Assembly: GCA_012064415.1 (NCBI GenBank)
Contig: SSNU01000052.1
Span: 312,403-376,402 of the forward strand
Origin: Gyrodactylus bullatarudis
Taxonomy: Eukaryota > Platyhelminthes > Monogenea > Gyrodactylidea > Gyrodactylidae
Direction: 5' to 3'
DNA: 64,000 nucleotides
Program-made: the position numbers and the translations under genes
In this document: one piece after another, positions 8,597 to 17,899 of the stretch
How the letters are laid out: each line of letters starts with the position of its first letter
Position numbering within the stretch: the first letter of the stretch is position 1
The notes under the pieces: generated by a model
What the model was told of the DNA's origin: nothing
The model's database searches: none
Seen by the model: the letters and a program-made list of their open reading frames with translations, nothing else

Positions 8597-9300
8597 TTTC
8601 CCAAGACTAGAAAAATAACAGTACTTTTTTATTTAAATATGAGTATTATAAAAAAATCTTACTGTAGTGTGTTCTAATTTCTAAATTTAGATTCTTTAAA
8701 TAAGAATTTAAAAATTCTAGGATAAATTTCTTTCATACAGGGGAACTATGTGCTGAGTGAGATCATTAACCATTCGTCAACTAATGTCTGCTAAAACATC
8801 AACTAATAAAACAAATATATACTAAAATACAAAGAATTAAAAAAAATTGAATTTTATTAGCTCTCTCTGTTGATAAGGATGGGGTGTAGTGGTGATTACT
8901 GGTTTCCACCATAGGTGGGAGATAGTGATATAAAAAATATACAAAATATTGTTACTTTCTCAAGTTATGATTATTGATGTACAAATTTAAGAATTCTATG
9001 TAATTTTATTAAATTAAATTACTAAATATTTCGAATATTACAAAATAAATATACCGTTTTATCGAGATTTTTCTCCTGATTTAAACTGTCTAATTTATTT
9101 TAGGTATCAATATCAAAACGGTTTAAATTAAAGGAATAAAATAAATTAAAACCGAAATTTTTTCTGAAAAAAAAAGAATTTTCTTCTACTAAGTAAAAAA
9201 GGCTAGTTGACTACCTCCAAAACATACAAGATATTTATGTGAAAGTGAAAACGTATGTGAATGTGTTTTCAAAACTGGTAAATTGATATACCATGTAAAA
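8597..9300. other. Non-coding AT-rich stretch
   Basis: No gene or repeat boundary recognised. A G-rich patch with TGGTTTCCACCATAGGTGG around 8908 is a short imperfect palindrome. Confidence 0.4.
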
Positions 9301-9566
9301 ATGGACCCAAAAACATTCATAAAACGTATGGAAGGCCGTAGTTGGACGTTTTTCAATGAGAGAGTTAACCTGCTCTTAGTAAGTTTTTTAAATAACTATT
9401 CAATCACTAAATAATAAATTTTAATTACTATATATAGAAAACAAAATCAAAACCCACACAGACACCACGGCATGTTTACACAAGGGTTAAGATAATCGAA
9501 GATAAAGATGGATATCGACAAATAGACGCAAGAGACGCTCCCGTCGAAAAACTCCAGAAATTTGAG
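9301..9566 (+). CDS. Candidate two-exon host gene fragment, unrecognised
   Basis: Exon 1 (9301-9378) starts at an ATG with AAAATGG context and reads MDPKTFIKRMEGRSWTFFNE…, ending at GTAAGT. A 59-nt AT-rich intron ends TATATAG (9437). Exon 2 (9438-9566) continues in phase 0 with KTKSKPTQTPRHVYTRV… and DGYRQIDARDAPVEKLQKFE, ending at GTAATT, a possible second donor. The composition and charged, globular-looking sequence are unlike the surrounding AT-rich background. I do not recognise the family and found no further exon. It may be a real gene start, a captured gene piece or a pseudogene. Splicing is predicted from consensus sites only. Confidence 0.45.
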
Positions 9567-10619
9567 GTAATTATAAAAAATGATTGAATATAATTTTGTA
9601 GAGAAAAAAATTTTATTCAAGATTGTCGAAAAAAGCTTAAATCTCTTTTTCAGTTTTTTTCTTACGAGGACAGTTAATTGGATAATACCTATAATACGGT
9701 AACCATTCGATTCCTTATCTATTCTTCTTTTTATTGATACTAATTTTGTTGCTATATTATCAATAATATCCGATAAAAAGGACATTTCACAACTTAAGAC
9801 CCAGAGAATTGTGCATATTTGTGTCTATAACTCAGCTTCTGGACGGTGAATTTAAATTTAAAGGCAAGATTCGGAATCAGCATGAAATTTCGCACCAGAA
9901 ATGCATTGTCTGGTAAAAATCTCCTCGAAATAACTTTCGCATAACCACACGTTACTTAGATGATTATCTCAGAGATTCAACTTCTGACAACGCTGCTTCT
10001 GTGTGAAAATTTTAAATATTACGCAAGATTTAATTGAAACAACTTATAAAAACAGAAGCGAAGATTCAAAATTATAAATGTATAAAATTAGCTTCGCAAT
10101 AAAAAGAATAAATATGATTCTTGTAAATAAAAAATAAACAATATTCGAAAATTGAAAACGTTTTTGAAAATACAGTATTTTTCTAAGGGATATTATTCAG
10201 ATTTAATAAAACATTAACTTTGCCTAGGAATTTCATCTGTCACAAGAAAGAAATTATGACAAAAATTTAATCAGTCGTAAAATTTGAGATTCTGGTAGCA
10301 AAATATATTTGGAACCTTGGGAAATTGTAGGGGGAATGTTGCTCGATTCTGATTGGCGGACAAATACTCAATTTCTATTGGTCTATTATTCATGAGATTT
10401 GAGGTAGGAATGATATATAAGTAACGTCTACTTGCACATTCACACAACTCTCGTCACTTTACAGAGCTTTTACCTATAATTCAATCGGACGAATTGCGGA
10501 CATATACAGCTTTAAAATACGGGAAGCCGTGGTCATCCATCTAGCCTTGTTCAATTCACTTATACTGTTGTGCTTTAAGAACATTTAATCATCAATACTC
10601 AAACCAATTTAGTCAGCAG
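9567..10619. other. Non-coding stretch with a promoter-like patch
   Basis: No gene recognised. At 10350-10430 a CTGATTGGCGG box and a CTATTGGTC box precede GATATATAAG, a CCAAT-CCAAT-TATA arrangement on the plus strand like that of the pLTRs here. No ribozyme core or long frame follows within 100 bp. A 112-codon minus frame at 9447-9785 overlaps the candidate exon on the other strand and is taken as a shadow. Confidence 0.4.
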
Positions 10620-11001
10620 TTATAAATTTAGAAATCTTTGATCTGTGGACATTTTCTCAAAAATTTCGTTTGGAACTTCAAATAAATCAGATTCGATCCG
10701 ATATGTACAAGAACCCTCTGAGGTTCCTCCAGTTTCGCAAACAAAGTCTTCTCCATCTAACTTGATAGCTTTAACGTCAAATGGAGAGTCTGTGGAGTAA
10801 GGTCTCTTTTTAGCCTCTACTTTCAAGGCCAAGAAAGTGTCTCTCAAACGTTTTTATGGTCTGCTATACTATAATCTCAATAGTTTATACTAACCTTTCG
10901 TACTCAAGAAACGGGAAGAGAGTTACGTCATTCTCGTCAAGAGTGAAACTATTACTGCTGCCTGGAATGTAATCATTATTTTCAAATTTTTCAATAGTCA
11001 T
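10620..11001 (-). CDS. Candidate two-exon gene, unrecognised product
   Basis: Minus-strand model: exon 1 (11001-10895) starts MTIEKFENNDYIPGSSNSF and reaches TLFPFLEYE. A 52-nt interval beginning GTTAGT and ending TTTGAG can be removed. Exon 2 (10842-10620) then continues RDTFLALKVEAKKRPYSTDS… to EKMSTDQRFLNL and a TAA stop, about 109 residues in all. The protein is acidic and hydrophilic with no membrane segment. I cannot name a family. The exon join is inferred from splice-like consensus and frame only. Confidence 0.35.
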
Positions 11002-11271
11002 ATTATGACTCTTCTCCTGCTCTATAAAATAGTGAAGCATACGGTCTTATTCTTGTCGCATACACATGATAGTTTATTATATAAAGGCTCTAGAGCAGAT
11101 TTAGATCTTTTCAAGCCTCTCCTTTCAGAAATCAAACATTCAAAGTTCAGTTTTAAAGTTTTGATAGTGAATGGTTCAATGCCTATTTGCCTGTAGATCA
11201 ATCCTTTGGAAGACACTTATAGTGTCTTTGTTAACGTTCAGTGATTTAGTCTTATACTGCCAAAGTGTTTT

Positions 11272-11406
11272 CTAGTATCTAAATACATTGCCATTAGTAG
11301 GTAACTTATCTTGCCAGTTTTCATCTGGTTTGTCAATATTTTCATAATATTCATCACTTGTATAGCATGTAGATACACTAGATTTAGCGTTAACTTCTGA
11401 AAACAT
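11272..11406 (-). CDS. Short acidic frame upstream of the candidate gene
   Basis: A 44-codon minus-strand frame, MFSEVNAKSSVSTCYTSDEY…, ending NGNVFRY. It lies upstream of and in the same direction as 10620-11001 and has a similar acidic, non-repetitive composition. It could be an upstream exon or an unrelated relic. Between the two, a 64-codon frame (11022-11216) reads LNFECLISERRGLKRSK. No family recognised. Confidence 0.25.
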   Translation of the reverse strand: MFSEVNAKSSVSTCYTSDEYYENIDKPDENWQDKLPTNGNVFRY

Positions 11407-13634
11407 ATCTAACAACTAAAATTAATTCTAATGAGCTGTATTTATTGAAACAATAAAAATATAATGAAAATATTTATTTCTATGTTAAACTATAGGGGAA
11501 TTCATAATTATTCGATAAGACTATTTATGGAATGAAATAATGAAGAAAGGCTTATAGATGTAAAATTTCTGGTTTTTAAGTACTAAATACTACATTCTAA
11601 AAGGTGGTCCGATTTTAGTTCCAAAAATTTCACTCATTACATCAATACGTTCAATCATAAATACTGAATTGTAGGGCCTAAAATACATATTTTGATTACG
11701 TCATCGATAGGAAAAAACGAGGGTCTGTCTAGAATCATACTTTAAAAATATCTAAATGAAAATTTGAATGAAGCCTACACTTAAGTATCAAATTCTGTTT
11801 ACCAAAGAATCATTGGAAGTATTATTATTCTGACCATAATAATTTTATCTTCATTATTCGACTTGAAATAGCTGATACATTAGCACCAAATATGGTTTAA
11901 TCATTATATTTTCTTACAAGAAACTCAACATTAGTAGTAAAGTTTTAAAAAACTCGTATGAGAGAATATTAATGGTTCTTTTGAATACATCTTTGATTTG
12001 ATAGTATTGATAATATTCAATATATTTCTCCTTCATCATCTCTCCTGAATTTATACATTGAAAACGTTTATATTTATGATAAATATGTAAATGTTGGAGC
12101 TCTTCATCACCCTTTCATGCTTAGAACATGAATTTTCATATGTAACATATGCATATTTTATATTGATTATCAATAGCTTACTTTTATAATTGTTTCCTTA
12201 ACAGATAAATTAAAATTTTTCACATTAAAAAGAGCAAAGTTGTAATACATTCAAATTTATCTTTAGAAAAGAACAAATGTAAAATAGGCTAATAAATTGA
12301 AATTAGGGTGTCAATGATAATTAATCTATTGAAATACTGTCATGTTTTGATTGCGGAATAACAAGGACACGAATTTAAGGTTGAAGTATATGATAGATAA
12401 TTACAGCGTCTAATTAAAATTTTTCAACACCAGAAATGATTCTTATCTTCTTAGGTCTTCTTTTTTTCTGATGCTTTCTATGGGTGAAATTGAGCTGATT
12501 TTTAAAATATGAAGATCACAAAAATTGATTTTGGTTTTGGAAGCACATTTTAATTTCCTATTCTAGAAAATGTATTTGACTGAATTGTCAACAATTTTTC
12601 CTTCGTGTATGATAGCTGCAATCATAAAGCTACTATGCAGAAATAATAAAGAAAAGTACAAATGCTAAAATTAATAAATTGTCGATAAGCTTGAAATTAA
12701 ATCTAGAATTAAATGTCATCCAAAATTATTGTTCAAACAAGTTTAGATACGATATATTATTTTAAATTGCCAATCAATTAAAATTATAAATATTCTATTA
12801 AATTAAAAAAATCCTTTTTCAGGTTTTAATGATCAAGTAAAATTTTAACTTCATCTTAAATTGAATCATATCTACCTTAATCATCAGACTACCTTATTAC
12901 AAAGAGACATTCCTCTTGCATCTATCAAAGCCCCATATTAGCCTTTTATAATGAGGAAAATATGAGAAAAGCCTTATTTGTTTACTTCATGAAGTAAATG
13001 GCAATCACCTTCAAACATCTCATTAGACTACAACTGTTGATAAGCATGATAAAAGTCATTAAAAAACACGAGTATGAAGCTACTTGGTTGGTTTTTAAAC
13101 CAATGAGAGATGATTTTAAAGTAGCAACCAATCAGAAACAAGCTTAGGAGAAGACTAACACTAGGACCAGTGAGGTATAAAACGATGTAAGATTTAATTT
13201 TTTTCCATAATGAGCAATGGATCGGAGATTATAACTGTATTCCAGATTTACTATTTTATCAGTTTTGCAAAATTTCCTTTGCCCTTGTACCCTAAATACT
13301 CAATAAAGATCAATAATTACTATATTCTTATCTTATTAAAATGTTAATACAATGCCTTAAAAAACCTAGGCAATTTGTTTTCTATGAAAACAAAGATTCA
13401 ATGCTCAAACTAATAACTTCTAGGGAACAGTCAGATAGACTAATTCATTCATGACTTTGACTAAAAGCATCCAGTTTATTAAGAGTTTAGTAGTTTATCA
13501 AGGGAGTTTTGATATTCCCTAATTCATTACTTTAACTTGAACATATAAACTTAGAGCCATTAATAATAGCTTTAATAATAAATAATAATTTTTTTACAAA
13601 GATTATTTTCTATTTTGTATTATTAACTTATTTT
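11407..13634. other. Non-coding stretch
   Basis: No gene recognised. A patch at 13090-13180 has two CCAAT boxes (AACCAATGAG, AACCAATCAG) followed by GTATAAAACG, a promoter-like layout similar to the pLTR promoters, without a ribozyme. The rest is AT-rich. Confidence 0.4.
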
Positions 13635-13800
13635 CCATTTCAATTCAATTGGATAAATTTCACTATATCCAGTTACTCCAAAAGCCAAAATAATTGAATA
13701 CTCTGAATTTGACTTAAAATGACAGCCATCAACAACGATCATTGGTGTAACAGTGTTTGAAAGGCCAACGTTTTCTTATATAGCCTCTCAATAATTGATA
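13635..13800 (-). pseudogene. Possible MULE transposase core fragment
   Basis: Minus strand reads NVGLSNTVTPMIVVDGCHFK, then YSIILAFGVTGYSEIYPI. This resembles the start of the MULE/MuDR catalytic domain, where a conserved VDG(C/T)H acid motif is followed by GVDxxxxxxPIA. Stops occur upstream. It adjoins the Ty3/gypsy relic that follows, on the same strand, so the boundary between the two is uncertain. It might belong with the MULE-type element at 16324-16975, but nothing here proves that. Confidence 0.4.
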
Positions 13801-14720
13801 ATCTCTGTCCGTTGACTCACTGCGTTCATCTTGTGAGACTCAGCTTCCACTGCATAACATTTCAGCTTCTTTGGTGCAATTTTGGACAATAGGTCAGCCA
13901 ACTTCATATACTGTCTCTGTCTGTAAAGAATCTTGATGTCACATTCCAATACCTCCTGCTGCTAGTGCCTCTCTTTCAATGCTGGAATAATTCTTACCGG
14001 CAGGCAATAGCACCCTACTGCCTACATCTCCACCAAATGTCACCAGATATGTTCTTTCATGTTCACCTAAAATGTGCCGCGTCTGAGTCGTTTATGGTTT
14101 GCTAGCCCTTTGCTAAAACTGCTTGCAGAATAAACTGTAATGCCTTTTATAAGCTCTTGGATACGAAGGCAAATTAAGCTCCTCTTCATTGTAGCTGGAT
14201 CTTGCCGAAGTCCTTTTCCACTGAGCAGATGACCCAAATATTTTACCTTGGTATATCCTGTAACATTATGTCCATGGTCTCTTGAAAGATTGCTGGCACT
14301 GCTTAATAAATAATCATCTACATGTGTTGCCACACATGTTAATTTCTGGTTCTCCTATTCTAATTCAATTTGATGATATGCATCCTTCAAATTTAAGACA
14401 GTGAAAAGCTTGCTGCCTCTCAATTCATGCGCTATATCCTCTATCTTAGGCATCACATAGGACTTGACATTTCTGATTATTCTTGGGTGCTTCGATTCTA
14501 CAACCCGTTCATGCTGCCTTCTGAGCAGATATAATATTAATTTAACTCCCTGAATCTGTCAAAAACTTAACTTCCGTATTATTTATCCTCAATCTCTGAA
14601 AAGCCAATTCAGAATTCGGCGAGTAATTAACACCATCATCTTTATTTTCAAATCTCTTTGTTCAACCTCTGTGTTGTTCACTGCCCTGCATACTTGCTTA
14701 ATATAAGGCAATCCCTGGCC
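13801..14720 (-). pseudogene. Ty3/gypsy pol relic with internal deletions
   Basis: Minus strand, in order: SELAFQRLRINNTEVKFLTD, where TDSGS is the expected protease active-site motif in altered form. Next comes MPKIEDIAHELRGSKLFTV and LNLKDAYHQIELE (RT motif A), then a short bridge straight into ATHVDDYLLSS (the YxDD box with H for Y), VKYLGHLLSGKGLRQDPA, and RVLLPAGKNYSSIERGALAA of RNase H. The RT segment between motif A and VDD (motif B) is deleted, as is the stretch between protease and RT. Several stops occur. LADLLSKIAPKKL follows at about 13890. It is a dead fragment. Confidence 0.85.
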
Positions 14721-15518
14721 CAGCGTAATTATTAAACATGATAAAAACAAGCGAAATTTCAAGTGTTTTGTCTTACTTAAAATTTATGACTTTATCAATA
14801 TATCTAATGATCATCGAACACTTATTTCGATTGAATGGTTCATTTAAAAAGTTTTCGAACTCAATAAATCTTCAATTTTGGCGTACAACATATACACTGG
14901 ACAAAAATCACACAATGAACGTAACAGATATAAATCTTAGAAAAAATCTATTTAAATTATTCTTAGAATAGAATCTCACGCTGTGTTCTTCTGAACAGCA
15001 TACCTATATAAGACATGTTTTTCTTAGTTTTTATCGGAATTTTATTTTATTACATAGCCTAAAATTATTCAAAAAGAAATATATATAAATATTGGCTTGA
15101 AGATGTTTCGTCAAGCTATATGTTGTAACATCTATCAAGAACCGAAATATTCTGGTTGATAGCTACGTCTTTGTCCAGTGTTGATTGCCCAATTAGACAT
15201 TACGCTTTCTACCTCCCTCACCATTCTGATACTGCTTATTAAAGAGAACTAATTCGATTAGTAATTACCCTTAACTTTTCTGTACTTACTTTTTCATTTC
15301 AAATTATAATTATTACTGGGTTAGAGGACAGAATATACGCCTACCAGATATAACATGTGATGCCCAAATTTTTCCTCAAAAATTTGAAATTATTGACAAG
15401 CTAAATGGGAGGAAGGTGACTTTTTTGGTCTTAAAAATAGCTGAAGCCTAAAAAAAACAACAGAAATCCAACCTTGTGAAATACTTTGGCAACATCTTAT
15501 TTCAATCCAACATTTAAT
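14721..15518. other. Non-coding stretch
   Basis: A 77-codon plus frame at 14738-14971 has no recognisable motif and the composition of the AT-rich background. I see no terminal repeats or RNA gene. Confidence 0.4.
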
Positions 15519-15870
15519 GCAGTGCAGGAGCACTTGGAGGGTAAAAATAACACTGCTGATGTAAAAAACCTTAGCATCCTATTTCCCTAGTGATCCTCTA
15601 AAGACGAAAGCCTTACGCAAACAAATCCTGTTCAATAAGTTAGGCCTGACAGGAAAAATCAGGTTTCAAAAAGCTTGATAGAGTTTCAACGTTAGTTCAA
15701 TTTTTTTTTAATTTTTAGACCTACCTAGAAACCTAATGCAAGCAAAGTTGGAGTGATAATTGAAAAAAATGAGTGAGTAGTTGAAACTACACCTCCCCTG
15801 AATGATCTCTAGTCTTCTGCCTCTGTAAAAATTACAACTGAAAATAAAACAAATAACAGGTGACAATTAT
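15519..15870 (+). pseudogene. PLE endonuclease end and tail, D-like relic
   Basis: The plus strand reads AVQEHLEGKNNTADVKNLSI, matching the end of the GIY-YIG domain (family B: SIQEHLRETHHPAGLENFKI). A stop and shift follow, then KALRKQILFNKLGLTGKIRF, which matches ELATQLGFTGKKRF of the D copy at 34750. Next VVETTPPLNDL aligns with VVESTSQCNNL of D. Frameshifts and stops show decay. No ribozyme was found downstream. Confidence 0.7.
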
Positions 15871-16323
15871 GATTTATAAAACAGGGGGAAAATGTACACT
15901 GAAGCTTTGAAATGCCTAGTATAGGAGTGTGTTACGACACAAATTCTCGTATTTTATTATATACTTTTAATATACTATTTAGAATAAATATGTATGATAT
16001 ATGAGTACGTATGCCTACGTTTATTGCAGCATGAATTAATGATTTAGTAGAAAATACAATACATTATTAATGTAAAATTCGTCTAATTGTGACACTTGAA
16101 AAGAAGTAAGAAATCTAAGATCACCTCTACCTCTTTCATTTACGGAAACTCTAACACGGACAGAGTCACCAGTTTTCAACTTCAGCTAAGCTTTTTTCTA
16201 GAGAACATCTTGTTAGTTTGTTTCAAAAGATTTTGATGGCATTTCAAGTCTTTATTCTCGAGTTGTTTCAAATGGGAATCCATGTCATTATCAAGATTGA
16301 ATCTAACTGATTTATAATTATAA

Positions 16324-16975
16324 GGGTTAATTCCAAAAATCACCCCAAAGGAGAAAATTTTCCAAAAATCACCCCTTCATCAATTTCAGCTCTTTAACTT
16401 ATATCATTTTTAAATAACAGTAATTATTCTTAATTTAAAGTTTTCCTCTCTATTTTTTCATCACAATTATCTCCCTCAATACTATTAATTATAACCAATT
16501 AGCTGATAAAATTAGTTTTAATATTTTTTACGAACCATAAATTAATATATTCGGGGTATAGTAATTTGTGACTCATTCATAGAGTGATGGAGGGGTAGGA
16601 GAAAAATTTATAATTTGATGAGATTATCATTGAGATATTCGTTATTATTCGAAACATGTCTTCACTAACGGTCGGTCTCAGTTACAAAACCAAAGAACAA
16701 GTGAAAGGTTTTGTCATGGACCACTCAATCGCTACTCAGAAGTCATTCAAAGTGAAGAAAATTACAGAGAAAGCTTACATTTGGAAATGCAAAGATTGTG
16801 AAGCTTTCATACGTTTTAGTGCAAAAAAAGATAGACGATTCAAAAGCTGAAAATAAATGTAATGAAATTTAGTGTTCAATATAATTATTGCTTGTTATTT
16901 ATAAAAAGTATTTTCTTTTGAAAATTTTCGGGGTGATTATCGGAAATTTTTGGGGAGATTTTTGGAATTAACCCC
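16324..16975 (+). mobile_element. Short MULE-type element with terminal inverted repeats
   Basis: The left end GGGTTAATTCCAAAAATCAC and the right end, which ends GGAATTAACCCC, are inverted repeats with a second inner repeat of the same AAAATCACCCC block. AATTATAA flanks the element on both sides (16316-16323 and 16976-16983), an 8-bp duplication compatible with a MULE. The interior holds one frame (16656-16850) that looks like a MULE DNA-binding domain. The catalytic domain is absent, so the element is non-autonomous. Confidence 0.7.
16656..16850 (+). pseudogene. MULE-type DNA-binding domain, truncated
   Basis: A 64-residue frame: MSSLTVGLSYKTKEQVKGFV…, then SFKVKKITEKAYIWKCKDCE and FIRFSAKKD. 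The pattern of K-x-E-hydrophobic-K-x-F-V, followed by a basic strand and a W-K-C-x-x-C zinc-like pair, resembles the N-terminal domain that precedes MULE transposase cores. It stops soon after, where the core should begin. Either a deletion derivative or a stand-alone domain; derivation from a MULE is the simpler reading. Confidence 0.5.
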
Positions 16976-16983
16976 AATTATAA

Positions 16984-17320
16984 TTATATAAATAAACTTC
17001 TACCTCGATTATTATAAAACTCTTGAGTTTCATTTTAATCAAATTAGAATAAATAAAATCTGAATATATAATTTTAATATTTATTTATTACTGATTCTAA
17101 TGATTCTATTGTAAAATATACTCGTTCATTCATTCATTCGTTATTAAGTCATTCTTAGTATTAATTTTACAAAAGCATATAAGTTGATAAGATTTGGCAC
17201 CAATTAAATGTCAAAGTCGACTTTGAAAAGAAAAATGATGTTGTCTTCAAAATTGATGAAGTGATCATTTTACACGGAAATCAAAAAAGTGCCAACAATT
17301 TTCAAACAATTACCAAGGAT
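16984..17320. other. AT-rich stretch, one unassigned frame
   Basis: No named gene. At 17215-17320 a frame reads VKVDFEKKNDVVFKIDEVII…HGNQKSANNF up to the insertion site of the PLE-B module. If the module and one duplication are removed the frame runs on only briefly. Unassigned. Confidence 0.3.
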
Positions 17321-17393
17321 AGAATAGTAAATTGCGGGACATTAGCTGCCTTATTTCCTGAAAGATATTCTGAGGTTGCTGACCATCAGTCAT
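17310..17393 (-). CDS. PLE-B N-terminal peptide (minus strand)
   Basis: Minus strand reads MTDGQQPQNIFQEIRQLMSR and then runs into the target sequence at 17334. The PQNIF(Q/E)EIRQLMS core is shared with 20668-20742. It begins 32 nt after the cleavage site of ribozyme B2. The forward arm at 17550-17570 repeats its first nine codons. Confidence 0.65.
   Translation of the reverse strand: MTDGQQPQNIFQEIRQLMSRNLLFYPW
17321..17334. repeat. Target-site duplication, left, of the PLE-B ribozyme module
   Basis: AGAATAGTAAATTG occurs here and at 17571-17584, flanking 236 bp of PLE-B sequence. Confidence 0.9.
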
Positions 17394-17570
17394 GCTGGAT
17401 AGAAAGACGAGAGGTTTTTTGAGGTGAATAAAAACTTTTATTTTCGTCGGCTCTCTTCAGACCTTACACCGACTTTTGATAAATATATATACATACAAGA
17501 AAAATAAAGCACAGTACAGTCTAAAAACCTCTCGTCTTTCTATCCAGCATGACTGATGGTCAGCAACCTC
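17335..17570 (-). mobile_element. Solo PLE-B pLTR/ribozyme insertion with inverted arms
   Basis: A 236-bp insertion between 14-bp duplications. From the left it carries, inverted, the N-terminal peptide region, ribozyme B2 and a TATA-like stretch. It then ends with a forward copy of the start-codon region, so that 17367-17417 and 17525-17575 form about 50-bp inverted arms. No RT sequence is present. This is the smallest complete PLE-type insertion in the window and shows that the ribozyme-containing pLTR can be inserted alone. Confidence 0.85.
17422..17473 (-). ncRNA. Hammerhead ribozyme, PLE-B (copy B2)
   Basis: Minus strand: GUCGGU (17473-17468), AGGU, CUGAAGA, then GCCGAC before GAAA, then AUAAAAGUUUUUAU, UC and ACCU (17425-17422). 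Stem I is AGGU/ACCU and stem III is nearly palindromic. GUCGGU pairs with GCCGAC over six positions (one U-G). Copy B1 has GUCGAC instead, still pairing through G-U. TATATATA lies just upstream on the same strand. Confidence 0.8.
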
Positions 17571-17584
17571 AGAATAGTAAATTG
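17571..17584. repeat. Target-site duplication, right, of the PLE-B ribozyme module
   Basis: AGAATAGTAAATTG, identical to 17321-17334. Confidence 0.9.
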
Positions 17585-17623
17585 TTTTAATGTGTTAAAA
17601 TCACTATTATTTTTTGAACCAAT

Positions 17624-17761
17624 ATGAAAAGGATAAACGAAGACGAAAAACGTGTCATTCAAAGTTTGCTGCAATCAAATTTGACTTTAAGAGAGATAGC
17701 TCAACACACAGGAATATCTATAAAAACTGTTAGTCGTACAGCTAAAGTACCCAGTTTTTGA
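17624..17761 (+). CDS. Small helix-turn-helix peptide, possible transposase N-terminus
   Basis: A 45-residue frame: MKRINEDEKRVIQSLLQSN, then LTLREIAQHTGISIKTVSRT and a stop shortly after. LREIAQHTGISIKTVSR is a textbook helix-turn-helix of the kind at the N-terminus of Tc1/mariner and IS630 transposases and of resolvases. No catalytic domain follows before PLE-B begins. It is probably the 5' stub of a DNA transposon cut by the PLE insertion. A free-standing DNA-binding peptide is possible but unsupported. Confidence 0.5.
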   Translation: MKRINEDEKRVIQSLLQSNLTLREIAQHTGISIKTVSRTAKVPSF

Positions 17762-17899
17762 ACCAAAATTTTTAAAAAGTGAATCGCCTGCTTGTAATAT
17801 ACGAAAAAGTCTGCCCCTTTTGACCAATCAGGAGTCACAAAGGGTTTGAACAAACTAAAGGGGGGAAAAGTCGGAAAATAACTTCAAGGAAGCATTTAA

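Noticed and set aside
12880..12960. Possible hammerhead at an ATCATCAG motif
   Set aside because: No GAAA partner and no stem I complementarity at a usable distance.
14738..14971. 77-codon frame in AT-rich DNA
   Set aside because: No motif and composition expected by chance.
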